Shown here: piece after piece, positions 16,611-25,502 of the stretch
Numbering within the stretch: the first letter of the stretch is position 1
How the letters are laid out: each line of letters begins with the position of its first letter
Assembly: GCA_965215345.1 (NCBI GenBank)
Contig: CBDCDL010000002.1
Coordinates: 3,038,001-3,102,000 of the forward strand
Direction: 5' to 3'
DNA from: CATQHW01 sp965215345
GTDB taxonomy: Bacteria; Spirochaetota; Spirochaetia; SZUA-6; Bin103
Length of the DNA: 64,000 bases
Made by a program: the position numbers and the translations under genes
The notes under the pieces: model-generated
Told to the model about the DNA's origin: nothing
The model's input: the letters and a program-made list of their open reading frames with translations, nothing else
The model's database searches: none

Positions 16611-17239
16611 ACTTCGCCGGGACTGCGGTGCACGATCACTGGCAGAGCTACTTCGGCTACGAGTGTGAGCATGGGCTGTGCAACGCCCATCATCTGCGGG
16701 AACTGACGTTCGTCGAGGAACAGTACGAGCAGGGATGGGCGACCGAACTCAAGGATCTGCTGCTGAGCATCAAGGATGAGGTGGACAGCGCTCGCCAAGA
16801 GGGACGCCTGGAACTCGACCAAGCGCAGCGCGAACGCGCTACGGCGGAGTACGAACGGATCATCGCGGCCGGGTTGGCAGCCAATCCGCCGCAGCCGCCG
16901 TCGGGCAACCGCAAGCGCCGCGGTCGCACGAAGCAGAGCAAGCCGCGTAATCTGCTGCTGCGGCTGTCTGAACGCCAGCGGTCAGTGCTGGCGTTCATGA
17001 ATGACTTCCGCGTTCCGTTCGACAACAACCAGGCGGAGCGGGATCTACGGATGATGAAAGTGCAGCAGAAGATCTCAGGTACGTTCCGCAGCCAGGAGGG
17101 TGCCGAGGCGTTCTGCCGGACCCGAGCCTATATCTCCACGATCCGCAAGAACGGCTTGTCTGTGATCGATGCTCTGAGTTCCGTCTTCGCAGGCCGCCCG
17201 ATAATGCCGCCCTGCCTCAAAACCGGCCCGCCAGCCTGA
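16604..17239 (+). mobile_element. IS66-family transposase, C-terminal half
   Basis: An open frame (about 210 codons) reading LPDFAGTAVHDHWQSYFGY, then CNAHHLREL, then VPFDNNQAERDLRMMKVQQKISGTFRSQEG. These are the conserved second half of IS66 TnpC, including the Asp of VHDHW and the terminal N-N-x-A-E-R-D-L region with its catalytic Glu. The N-terminal coiled coil, zinc ribbon and first catalytic Asp are missing, so it cannot transpose on its own. An N-terminal IS66 half lies at 34.1-34.6 kb, but the two do not add up to a complete gene because the middle is absent from both. Inverted repeats were not found. Confidence 0.85.
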
Positions 17240-17848
17240 ACAGTTATTGCGCCAGGCCAAGTCCTGGGAAGGAGAATGCATGAGCTGAAACCTTTCACTG
17301 CGATCCAGCGGGTTCGACTCCCGCCCGGTAAAGGCGCAGCCCGCCAGCCGGAACCGAGTCTTACATGGCGTGCGGTAACGGGCGTCGTGAAGCGTAGACA
17401 GGGGGTGATGAAGCGTCGCGGTAAGCCCCGAGATCAGCAAACGATGACGCCTTCAGTGTTAACTAGCTGGGGGCAGCACCGGAAGCGCCACGACAGGCGA
17501 GGCGCCACGGGTCGTCCGGGGTCGTGGACCGACGCAGAGTCACGGGAAGGGTCGCCAGGAAACCTGGGAGGTCCTGTCATCGCCCGCAGGGGAACAACCG
17601 GATACGGGGAGAACCGGAACAAGGCTCCCGGCTCGACGGCAGGCTTGCATGGCGTCGGGAGCGCTGGAGAGCGAACACGAAGTGGCAAGCAGCCTGTGGA
17701 CCCGGCTGACGAACCAATAAGTCGAAGGGCAGGCATGGCAGGAAGTCGTAGCGCCTTGATAGTACCGAAGAAGGCGGGGAACCGAGGCCAGCGGGACCCG
17801 TTGGAGGGAAGCGAGGCGTCACCTGGACAGAGCCACTGATGGGCAACG

Positions 17849-19162
17849 ATGGAGGAGACCCTGAGTTCCACAAACACGTACACGAAACAGCAGTGGATAG
17901 CCGAACAGGCGAGGGAGCACCCGGAACGGGTGTTCACGTCCTTGCATCACCTAATCGACATCGACTGGATGCACGAGGCGTACCGACGGACGCGCAAGGA
18001 TGGCGCGGCGGGCATCGACGGCGTGACGGCAGCCGAGTACGAGACGGATCTGGAGGCCAATCTTGAGAGCCTCCTGAACCGGATCAAAGCGGGCAGCTAC
18101 CATGCGCCACCGGTGCGACGGCACTACATCCCGAAGGCGGACGGCAGGAAACGGCCTCTGGGCATCCCGACGCTTGAGGACAAGGTGGCGCAACGGGCGA
18201 TCCTGATGCTTCTGGAGCCGATCTACGAAGCGGACTTTCAACCGTGCTCGTACGGCTTCCGACCTGGACGGTCAGCCCATGATGCGCTTGCCGCACTGCG
18301 AGCAGGCATCACGGAGCAAGGCCACCGGTGGGTGATCGATGCTGATCTATCGGAGTACTTCGACAGCATCGAGCACGGACATCTGCGGTCAATCCTTGAC
18401 CTGCGGATCAAGGACGGCGTCGTCAGACGCATGATCGACAAATGGCTGAAAGCCGGGGTGCTCGAGCAGCACACGGTGCGACGTACCGATACCGGTACGC
18501 CCCAAGGCGGTGTGATTAGCCCCATGCTCTCCAATATATTCCTGCACCACGTGCTGGATGAGTGGTTTGAGCGTGTGGCGAAACCGCGGCTGAGAGGCTC
18601 GTGCCAACTGGTGCGATTCGCTGACGATTTGGTCATGACCTTCGAAGACTGCCACAGCGGCGAGCGCATGCTGGCCGTTCTGGGCGAACGTCTCGGCCGC
18701 TACGGGCTGGTGCTCCATGCGACCAAGACCCGCTACGTGGACTTTCGGCCGAAGTGCCCGCATGGGCATGACGCGGCTGCGACCTTCGACTTTCTCGGCT
18801 TCACCCACGTGTGGGGACGGTCGAGGCGGGGGAAGACGGTCGTGCGCCAGCTCACGGCAAAGAGCCGCTTCGCCCGAGCCGTGAAAGCGGTGCACGACTG
18901 GTGCAAACGGAATCGGCATATGCCGATCCAGCAGCAGCGCGCGCACCTGGCTCGGGTCATTCGGGGCCATTGTAACTACTACGGTCTGACCGGGAACAGC
19001 AAACGACTCAGCGGGTTCCGCCGCCAGGTCATCCGCACATGGCGGAAGTGGCTCTCACGCCGCCACCGTGCGGGGCGCCTGAACTGGGCTCGCATGAACG
19101 AACTGCTCACACGGCATCCCCTGCCACAGGCCAAGGTCATGCGCTCGATCTACGCCGCTTGA
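17849..19162 (+). CDS. ltrA: Group II intron reverse transcriptase/maturase
   Basis: A 437-aa protein. Reverse transcriptase blocks run from residue 60 to about 310: GIDGVTAAEYE, RRHYIPKADGRKRPLGIP, WVIDADLSEYFDSIEH, TGTPQGGVISPMLSNIFL and the catalytic box RFADDLVM (FADD variant) near residue 257. A maturase/thumb domain follows (FDFLGFTH, then GHCNYYGLTGN, TWRKWLSRR). There is no C-terminal HNH endonuclease, so any mobility would be by endonuclease-independent target use. It promotes splicing and reverse transcription of its own intron. ATG 17849 follows GGGCAACG weakly; no better start is visible. The ORF is intact, so the element may still be active. Confidence 0.93.
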   Translation: MEETLSSTNTYTKQQWIAEQAREHPERVFTSLHHLIDIDWMHEAYRRTRKDGAAGIDGVTAAEYETDLEANLESLLNRIKAGSYHAPPVRRHYIPKADGRKRPLGIPTLEDKVAQRAILMLLEPIYEADFQPCSYGFRPGRSAHDALAALRAGITEQGHRWVIDADLSEYFDSIEHGHLRSILDLRIKDGVVRRMIDKWLKAGVLEQHTVRRTDTGTPQGGVISPMLSNIFLHHVLDEWFERVAKPRLRGSCQLVRFADDLVMTFEDCHSGERMLAVLGERLGRYGLVLHATKTRYVDFRPKCPHGHDAAATFDFLGFTHVWGRSRRGKTVVRQLTAKSRFARAVKAVHDWCKRNRHMPIQQQRAHLARVIRGHCNYYGLTGNSKRLSGFRRQVIRTWRKWLSRRHRAGRLNWARMNELLTRHPLPQAKVMRSIYAA

Positions 19163-19178
19163 GCGAACCTGTCAGGTG

Positions 19179-19214
19179 AGGAACCGAGTGCGTCAATCGC
19201 GCACGCTCGGGTCT
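19179..19214 (+). ncRNA. Group II intron domain V
   Basis: The hairpin CCGAG-TGCG...CGCA-CG-CTCGG has the two-nucleotide CG bulge on the 3' strand that characterises the catalytic domain V of group II introns. It lies 17 bp after the maturase stop, the expected place. Confidence 0.6.
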
Positions 19215-19405
19215 GCGAGGGGCGGGGCTCGGTAACGACCCCGCCTACTCGGCCTGCGGAATACAGACATGCGACTTCTCCCTGGAGGTGACGCAGTATG
19301 TTTACCCGTGAGCCGGCCGTGGAGAGCGACAACGCCGACCATGACCGCGAGCGTACGTCATCTTCGAATTCCGTATACGCTTGGTCATCACCGCCTGCCT
19401 GTCAA

Positions 19406-19427
19406 GCTGACCTCGCCCGAGGTCAGC
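19406..19427 (-). terminator. Terminator hairpin of the FG-GAP/peptide-importer operon
   Basis: A perfect 9-bp stem GCTGACCTC-GCCC-GAGGTCAGC overlaps the stop codon of the minus-strand FG-GAP gene (19423-19425). The position suggests transcription termination for the operon. No T-tract is evident. Confidence 0.6.
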
Positions 19428-21156
19428 CTCCGTCCGGGGCGGTGTGCCGGGTCACGGTGACCAGGTGATTCGGGGGCGGAGTCCGCAGCAATGACGGCGT
19501 TCCATCAGGCCAGACGATGCGCGCCGCCAGCAGCCGGCTGCCCGGCGGGACGCCGAAGTGCAGGCGTGGGGCGTCGCCGGACAGGTATCCGCTCGCCGCG
19601 CGCACGGTGCGCAGGTAGCTGCCGGTCGAGGTGTCCAGGTAGACCCGCGCGCCGAGTGCGTAGCGGTTGGCGGCGGCAGGCCAGCGCAGGTCGATCTGCA
19701 GGTGGTCGCCGCCGCACAGCCGGTTTTCGAACAGCCGCGCCCGCGTCGCCAGGTTGTTGATGACGATGTCCAGGTCGCCGTCGCCGTCCAGGTCGGCCAT
19801 GCTCATGCCGCGGCCGCTCTGCCGCGCGCCCAGCCCCCACTCCGGCGCGGGAGCGAAGCGGGTGCCCCGCACGTTGCGGAACGCCTGGTTCTCCTCCACC
19901 AGCTCGTCGCCCGGCAGATGCTCGAACAGCTCCACGGCGATCATGCCGTTGACGACGTAGGCGTCCAGGAAGCCGTCGTTGTCCAGGTCGCCGAATTTCG
20001 ACGACCAGCTCCAGCCGCTGGCATCGATCCCCCACTCGATCCCCCGCTCGTGATAGGCGCCGCCGCGGGCGAGCTGCAGCACGTTGCGGTCGATCTGCGC
20101 CGGGTCGGGCGCCGGCGGCAACTGCAGCGGCTCCCAGGCGCTCCGGGACTCCGCGTCCGACGCGTACGGCTTCATGTCGGTGGCCAGCAGGTCCATGTGG
20201 CCGTCGTTGTCCACGTCGCCGGCGTCCAGGCTCATGGTGTTGTGCGCCATGTGCGCGAACAGGCCGCCGGGGTACCAGCCGTCGGCCGACCAGAGCCACT
20301 CGTAGTCGGGCAGGAAGAAGTCGTTGCCGACCGCGACGTCGATGCGGCCGTCCCCGTCGAGGTCGCTGGCCAGCACCGCCAATGCCAGCGAGCGGGCGGC
20401 GAGGCGGGTGTCGAGCCGCAACAGTCCGCCGGCCGCGCGCGGGTCGCCGCCGTTGCGGTACACGAAGACGCCGCCGGTCGCGCCCGGAGCGACGGCGTGC
20501 AACTCGGCGTCGTAGGTGGCGCCGGCCAGGTCAAGGTCGCCGTCGGCGTCGAAGTCTGCCCAATCGGCGGTATAGAGCGGTTCCCGTACTCCGGTGTCGG
20601 CCCGCACGAACTCCGTCCCCCCGGAGGGGCCGGCGTTCAGCCAGAGGGTGGGCGGCGCGACCGAGTGGGTGAAGAACAGGTCCAACCGGCCGTCGCCGTC
20701 GGCGTCGATCAGATGCACCGCCCGCGACGCACCCACCGGCAGCACCTCCACGCGGAACCGCAGGGCGCCCTCGTTCCAGTGGATGGTATTGGGGCCGGCA
20801 AGGTTGGCCAGCACGAGGTCCAGGTCGCCGTCGACGTCCAGGTCGCCGATGCCCACGCCGGAGCCGTTGCTGGCGTAGAAGCCGATGCGTCCGCCGCCGG
20901 TGGCGGTGGTGTGATCCAGAAGGTGCTCGACGAAGCTGCCCTGGCAGGCGCGAGCGTCGACACCGCTGGGCACCGACTCGGTCGTCGTGGGCAGGGGAAA
21001 GGGAGGCAGCGGCGCGGGGGCGGGCGGCTTTGCTGCGGGAGGCGGCGGCACTGCGGGTCCACTCTGCGCCGGCGCGTATGGCGCCGTCGCCGCTGTCAGC
21101 AGCAGGGCAGCGGCCAGGGCTCGTACGGCCCCTCGACGGCGACCGGCGCGGCGCAT
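19423..21156 (-). CDS. FG-GAP/ASPIC (CRTAC1-like) secreted protein, copy 1
   Basis: A 577-aa exported protein. It has a signal peptide MRRAGRRRGAVRALAAALLLTAATAPYAPAQS, a Pro/Ala-rich stretch, then repeated FG-GAP/VCBS calcium-binding loops of the form DxDxDGxxD (GDLDVDGDLDLVLAN, DADGDGRLDLFF, DFDADGDLDLAGA, DLDNDGFLDAYVVNG, DLDGDGDLDIVINN). The last ~100 residues form the ASPIC/UnbV domain. It probably folds as a beta-propeller at the cell surface; its function is unknown. ATG 21156 overlaps the stop of the upstream permease gene (ATGA), so it is the last gene of the peptide-importer operon. A second, diverged copy lies at 35.8-37.5 kb. Confidence 0.85.
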   Translation of the reverse strand: MRRAGRRRGAVRALAAALLLTAATAPYAPAQSGPAVPPPPAAKPPAPAPLPPFPLPTTTESVPSGVDARACQGSFVEHLLDHTTATGGGRIGFYASNGSGVGIGDLDVDGDLDLVLANLAGPNTIHWNEGALRFRVEVLPVGASRAVHLIDADGDGRLDLFFTHSVAPPTLWLNAGPSGGTEFVRADTGVREPLYTADWADFDADGDLDLAGATYDAELHAVAPGATGGVFVYRNGGDPRAAGGLLRLDTRLAARSLALAVLASDLDGDGRIDVAVGNDFFLPDYEWLWSADGWYPGGLFAHMAHNTMSLDAGDVDNDGHMDLLATDMKPYASDAESRSAWEPLQLPPAPDPAQIDRNVLQLARGGAYHERGIEWGIDASGWSWSSKFGDLDNDGFLDAYVVNGMIAVELFEHLPGDELVEENQAFRNVRGTRFAPAPEWGLGARQSGRGMSMADLDGDGDLDIVINNLATRARLFENRLCGGDHLQIDLRWPAAANRYALGARVYLDTSTGSYLRTVRAASGYLSGDAPRLHFGVPPGSRLLAARIVWPDGTPSLLRTPPPNHLVTVTRHTAPDGG

Positions 21157-22280
21157 CACCGCTTGTACGGGTCGGCGGCGTCGCGTAGCCCGTCGCCGAG
21201 GAAGTTGAACATGAGCACCGTGACGATCACCGCGAGTGCCGGAAACAGCAGCCAGGGATGGATCGCCACGGCCCGAAAGTTCTGCGCGTCCTGCAGGAGC
21301 ACGCCCCAGCTTACCACCGGCGCGCGCAGCCCCAGGCCCAGGAAGCTCAGAGCCGTCTCGCCCAGGATCATGCCGGGTATCGACAGGGTGACGCTCACGA
21401 TCAGGTAGCTCATGAAGGACGGCAGCAGATGCCGGGTAATGATCGCACCATCGGCATGGCCGGCGATTCGGCCCGCCAGCACGAAATCCGCCTCCCGCAA
21501 CTCCAGCAGCTTGCCGCGCACCACGCGGGCGAGCGACGCCCAGCCGGCGATCGCCAGGATCACCGTGATCACGAAGAAGATGCGCACCGGCGGCCACTTC
21601 GGCGGCAGCGCGGCCGACAGCGCCATCCACAGCGGGATGGTCGGGATCGATAGCATGAACTCGATTACCCGCTGGATCACGAGGTCGGCGGCGCCGCCGT
21701 AGTACCCGGAGATGCCGCCGAACAGGCAGCCGAGTACGAAGCTGATGGCCACACCGACCAGTCCGATCGACAGCGAGATGCGCGCGCCGTAGATCACCCG
21801 CGACAGCACGTCGCGGCCCAGGCGATCGGCGCCGAGCAGGAACACCGGCCCCCCGTCGATGCCGAACAGGTGCACGTTGGACGGGATCACCCCCCACAGC
21901 TCGTACGGGTCGCCGCGGACGAATAGCCGTAGCGGATGCCGCCGGCTCGGGTCCACGGCGTACTCCCGCCGCATCGTCTCCATGTTGCGGGTCTGGGTGA
22001 GCCCGTACACGAACGGCCGCAGGTGCAGGCCCTCTTCACTGAAGAAGCGGATGCGCTGCGGCGGCGCATGGATGAAGTCGTTGTTGCGCGTGCCGGCGGC
22101 GGCCGGAGCGACGAACTCCGCGAACGCGGCCACGAGATAGGCGACGGCCAGCACCGCCGCGGCCACGACGGCCAGGCGGTGCCTGGTGAGCTTGCGCCAC
22201 ATCATCCGCCACTGCGACGCGACGAAGTAGCGTTCGTCGTCGGCCGGCTCGCCGCGGGCCTGCCTGCGTGGGATGGTCAT
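21156..22280 (-). CDS. Peptide/oligopeptide ABC transporter permease (DppC/OppC type)
   Basis: A 374-aa inner-membrane permease. One transmembrane helix (LAVVAAAVLAVAYLVAAFAEFVAP) is followed by a ~110-residue extracytoplasmic insert. Five further helices then carry the binding-protein-dependent transport signature VVRGKLLELREADFVLAGRIAG. The inserted loop (NDFIHAPPQRIRFFSEEGLHLRPFVYGL...) is typical of the OppC subgroup found with large family-5 binding proteins. It overlaps the DppB-type gene by 4 bp at its start and the FG-GAP gene at its stop. No ATPase genes are present in the operon, so it must share or borrow DppD/F subunits. Confidence 0.9.
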   Translation of the reverse strand: MTIPRRQARGEPADDERYFVASQWRMMWRKLTRHRLAVVAAAVLAVAYLVAAFAEFVAPAAAGTRNNDFIHAPPQRIRFFSEEGLHLRPFVYGLTQTRNMETMRREYAVDPSRRHPLRLFVRGDPYELWGVIPSNVHLFGIDGGPVFLLGADRLGRDVLSRVIYGARISLSIGLVGVAISFVLGCLFGGISGYYGGAADLVIQRVIEFMLSIPTIPLWMALSAALPPKWPPVRIFFVITVILAIAGWASLARVVRGKLLELREADFVLAGRIAGHADGAIITRHLLPSFMSYLIVSVTLSIPGMILGETALSFLGLGLRAPVVSWGVLLQDAQNFRAVAIHPWLLFPALAVIVTVLMFNFLGDGLRDAADPYKR

Positions 22281-23275
22281 GTGCCCGGGGCCCGCTCGTA
22301 GCGGATGCGCGGGTCGAGCGTCACCAGCACGATGTCGGAGAGCAGCGTGCCGATGACCGTCAGCACGGTGAGCAACACGACGATGGTCGCGGCCAGGTAC
22401 ATGTCCTGGGCGAGCAGAGCGTTCAGGAGCAGCGGGCCGGTGGTGGGCAGGCTCAGCACCACGGCGGTGATCGCCTCACCCGAGACGATCGCCGGCAGCA
22501 CCCAGCCGATGGTGCTGACGATCGGGTTGAGCGCCACGCGCACCGGGTAGCGGAACAGCAGCGTGGTCTCGCCCACGCCCTTTGCGCGTGCGGTGATCAC
22601 GTACTGGCGCTGCAGCTCGTCAAGGACGCTGCCGCGCATCACCCGGATCACCCCGGCGGTGCCGGCCGTGCCGATCACGATGATCGGGGTGGGCAGGTGT
22701 TTCAGCAGGTCCCAGACCTTGCCCAGGCTCCAGTCGGCGGCGGCGTACTGCAGCGAGAACAGGCCGCCGATGGAGACGCTGCAGCAGGAGAAGAAAAAGA
22801 ACATCAACACCAGCGCCAGCAGGAAGTTGGGCGTGGCCAGCCCGATGAATCCCAGGGTGGTGAGCGCGAAGTCCGTGAACGAGTACTGGCGGGTGGCCGA
22901 GTAGATGCCGATCGGGATCGCCACCACGTAGGTGAACAGCAGCGTGGCGATCGACAGGGCGATGGTCACCGGCAACCGCTCCAGGATCAGCTCCTTCACC
23001 GGGCGGTTGAACGCCAGCGACACCCCGAGCTGCCCGCGCACCAGGCGCGACGCCCACTTGAGGAAGCGGACGTAGACCGGGCTGTCCAGGCCGTAGAGCT
23101 GCCGCAGCCGTTCGACCTCCTCGATCTCGACGCGCTGGCCGCTGGCCTCCAACTGGGCGATCAGGGTGGTCACGAAGTCCCCGGTCGGCAACTCGATGAT
23201 CAGGAAGCCGACCACCGCCACGGCGACCAGGACCACCACCACGTACAGCAGGCGGCGGACGATGTACTCCTTCAT
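22277..23275 (-). CDS. Peptide/oligopeptide ABC transporter permease (DppB/OppB type)
   Basis: A 332-aa permease starting MKEYIVRRLLYVVVVLVAVAVV, the classic DppB first helix. A large periplasmic segment containing LRQLYGLDSPVYVRFLKW follows, then five more helices with the cytoplasmic loop VLDELQRQYVITARAKGVGE. An unusual FFFFSCCSVSIGG stretch sits near residue 165. It forms the translocation pore with the DppC-type partner, whose start overlaps its stop by 4 bp. The start ATG 23275 is 78 bp from the binding-protein gene, separated by a strong hairpin. Confidence 0.92.
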   Translation of the reverse strand: MKEYIVRRLLYVVVVLVAVAVVGFLIIELPTGDFVTTLIAQLEASGQRVEIEEVERLRQLYGLDSPVYVRFLKWASRLVRGQLGVSLAFNRPVKELILERLPVTIALSIATLLFTYVVAIPIGIYSATRQYSFTDFALTTLGFIGLATPNFLLALVLMFFFFSCCSVSIGGLFSLQYAAADWSLGKVWDLLKHLPTPIIVIGTAGTAGVIRVMRGSVLDELQRQYVITARAKGVGETTLLFRYPVRVALNPIVSTIGWVLPAIVSGEAITAVVLSLPTTGPLLLNALLAQDMYLAATIVVLLTVLTVIGTLLSDIVLVTLDPRIRYERAPGT

Positions 23276-23292
23276 CGCTGGTCGTCAACAAA

Positions 23293-23323
23293 ACGGGTCC
23301 CCGCCCGATGGACAGGGACCCGT
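23293..23323 (-). terminator. Intercistronic hairpin after peptide-binding-protein gene
   Basis: A 9-bp perfect stem ACGGGTCCC / GGGACCCGT (23293-23301, 23315-23323). Read on the minus strand it is followed by TTTTGTTG. It would act as a partial terminator or 3' stabiliser, leaving more binding-protein than permease mRNA. Confidence 0.6.
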
Positions 23324-23353
23324 CAGCATCAGCCTGCGCGCCTTCGGACGCTG

Positions 23354-25291
23354 CTACTGCACCTCCTGCGTGGGCATCAGCGGCGGCTCCAGGTACCAGG
23401 CGACCGGGAAGAACGGCGTGGTGTAGGCGAAGTCCCAGCCGTGGTGCTTGGGGTCGAGCTGCACGTTCTTCAGGTTGTTGCGGAAGATCAGGACCACCGG
23501 ATGCTGCGACACGGTGCCGATGGCGTTGATCTGATCAGCCTGCCACGCCATAATCGCCGACCCGTGGCGGACGTACTCCTCGTCGTTCGCCGACTGCTTC
23601 ATCGCCTGGTAGTGATCCCATGCGTCCTGGAACTCCTGTGGCGGCTCCGGACCTTCCGCGCCGTCTGAGCGGAACCAGATGCCGTAATCGCCGCAGTAGT
23701 TGCCCGGGCCGGGACAGATGAAGCCGCCCGGATCGATCATGAAGCGCCAGTCGCTGGTGCCCGAGCTGCCGGAGGCCCACACGTCCCACTGGTTGCTGCC
23801 ACCGCGCTGGTAGTAGACGTCCTGGCCCCAGGTCTTGATGGTCGCCACCAGACCCAGCTCCTGCCATGCCTCGATCACGATCTGGTGCAGGTCGACGATC
23901 TGTTGGCCCTCCCAGGCAGGGATCTCGAGCTGGAAGGTGATCGGCTTGTCGTCCGCACCGAGCCGGAACTTGCCGCTGGAGTCCCACTGCAGCCCGATTT
24001 CGTCGAGCAGCTCATTGGCGAGCTCGGGATCGTGCTGCGCCCACGCCCGTTCGTTCTCTTCGGTCCAGAGCCTGGAGGTGGGATGGGCGGTGAGCTGCGC
24101 GGGCACGGTGGTGCCGAAGTAGATCACCTCGTTGATCTCGTCGCGGTCGATGGCGATCGACAGGGCGCGCCGGAAGCGCACGTCGTTGAACAGCTCGACC
24201 ACCTGCTCGTTGGGAGTGGTTCGGTTCAGCTTGTAGATGGGGCTGTTCTGCGTCGCCTTGCGCAGCACGACGCGGTAGTTGCCCGACTCCTCGTATTCCT
24301 TGAGCAGCGGGAACTGGTTGAAGTTGTGCACCCAGTTCTCCCCGCCGGCGAAGTCGACCTCGCCACCGATGATCTTGCCGTAGTAGACCTCCAGGTTCTC
24401 GATCTTGCGGCTGACGATGCGGTCGACGTACGGGAGCTGGTTGCCCGCCGCGTCCACCTGCCAGAAGTACGGGTTGCGCTCGTACACGAACACGTCGGTG
24501 CCCAGCTCGATGAGGTTGAAGCCGTTGAACACCGGCAGGTCCGGGTTGCCGCGGTTGACCGAGACGAACTGCTTGTCGCGCTCGTTATAGAGCTGCACCC
24601 ACGTGTCGAACCCGGCCTGCTTGGCGTCGTCGTTCGCATCCTCGTTGTGGGAGATGTGGAACTGCGACAGGTAGTGCCTGGGCCGCACGTAGTTGATCGC
24701 GCCGTCCGGGCCGACCAGGAGCGTGGAGAACATGCTCCGGTACGGCACGGCGAAGCGGAAGCGGACCGTGGTGTCGTCCACCTTCTCCAGCACCATCGGC
24801 TCGCCGCCCGGCCGGAAGTTGCCGGGGATCGACGGCGTGAGCTCCTCGTTGAGCAGCCTGTCCTCGTACCAGAACAGGTAGTCGTCCGCCGTGAAGGGCG
24901 CGCCGTCAGACCACTTCATGCCGGCACGCAGGTGGGCGGTCATGGTCGTGCCGTCCTCGCTCCACTCCCATGCGCGGATGACCCCGGGCGCCAGGTTGCT
25001 CTGGTCGGGGGCGATGCGAAGCTGCGGCTCCGTGCCGGACGAGCGCCACGCGTCATTGCCGATCCAGCTGCCGATGTGGACGACGTTGATCTGCCCGCCG
25101 TAGGTCCCGATCTCCAGGTCCATCCCTTCGACGGACTCGACCACCAGCGGGTCGTCGGGCAGGCGGTCCGCCACCGGAGGCAACTCCCCGGAGGCGACGC
25201 GGGCCTCAAGCATGGGCGCCTCGCCCATCTGCGCGAACGCGGGCGCGGCGGCGGCGAGCAGTGCGAGCAGGACTGCTGCTGAGATTCTCAT
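23354..25291 (-). CDS. Family 5 extracellular peptide-binding protein
   Basis: A 645-aa SBP_bac_5 protein with signal peptide MRISAAVLLALLAAAAPAFAQ. Diagnostic segments are LRAGMKWSDGAPFTADDYLFWYED, YERNPYFWQVDAAGNQLPYVDRI and DVRFRRALSIAIDRDEINEVIYFG, in the expected order. It captures oligopeptides or other solutes in the periplasm for the two permeases downstream. The start ATG 25291 has a strong Shine-Dalgarno AGGAGG four bases upstream. It is the first gene of the four-gene operon, so the promoter lies in the 211-bp region shared with a divergently placed broken paralogue. It is slightly longer than classical DppA/OppA, as in the subgroup with the GNQLPY motif. Confidence 0.93.
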   Translation of the reverse strand: MRISAAVLLALLAAAAPAFAQMGEAPMLEARVASGELPPVADRLPDDPLVVESVEGMDLEIGTYGGQINVVHIGSWIGNDAWRSSGTEPQLRIAPDQSNLAPGVIRAWEWSEDGTTMTAHLRAGMKWSDGAPFTADDYLFWYEDRLLNEELTPSIPGNFRPGGEPMVLEKVDDTTVRFRFAVPYRSMFSTLLVGPDGAINYVRPRHYLSQFHISHNEDANDDAKQAGFDTWVQLYNERDKQFVSVNRGNPDLPVFNGFNLIELGTDVFVYERNPYFWQVDAAGNQLPYVDRIVSRKIENLEVYYGKIIGGEVDFAGGENWVHNFNQFPLLKEYEESGNYRVVLRKATQNSPIYKLNRTTPNEQVVELFNDVRFRRALSIAIDRDEINEVIYFGTTVPAQLTAHPTSRLWTEENERAWAQHDPELANELLDEIGLQWDSSGKFRLGADDKPITFQLEIPAWEGQQIVDLHQIVIEAWQELGLVATIKTWGQDVYYQRGGSNQWDVWASGSSGTSDWRFMIDPGGFICPGPGNYCGDYGIWFRSDGAEGPEPPQEFQDAWDHYQAMKQSANDEEYVRHGSAIMAWQADQINAIGTVSQHPVVLIFRNNLKNVQLDPKHHGWDFAYTTPFFPVAWYLEPPLMPTQEVQ

Positions 25292-25502
25292 GGTGCCTCC
25301 TGTTGCGGTCGGAACGGTTCCGCCTCAGGCGCAACCGTCCAGGATGTCTGGGCCAGTCAGGCTAAGGCGTCGCCGCCGAGGGAGTCAAGAAAGCCCGACG
25401 CACAGCACGAGCTCATCATTGAAACGCACGGAAGGCAGCGACACGGTTGTCGGTGAGCCTGTGATCGCGGGCGCCCGGTGCCCGGTCGGGCAGAGGGGGC
25501 AG

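Larger units (their letters stand above)
17370..19256 (+). mobile_element. Group II intron with reverse transcriptase ORF
   Basis: The maturase gene is embedded in a structured, ORF-poor ~480-bp leader that begins with a plausible 5' boundary GTGCGG at 17370. It continues through GC-rich pairings typical of intron domains I-III. Downstream of the ORF are a domain V-like hairpin and a domain VI-like stem (GGCGGGG/CCCCGCC) ending near TACTC at about 19256. The boundaries are estimates from consensus, not from exon comparison. The ORF lacks an endonuclease domain. The intron lies between the IS66 remnant and the FG-GAP gene terminator and interrupts no recognisable gene. Confidence 0.65.

Noticed and set aside
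17303..17332. tRNA-like T-arm GCGGGTTCGACTCCCGC followed by CCGGTAA
   Set aside because: No matching 5' acceptor strand, D-arm or anticodon arm is present upstream. At most it is a tRNA 3' fragment, so I did not list it as a gene.
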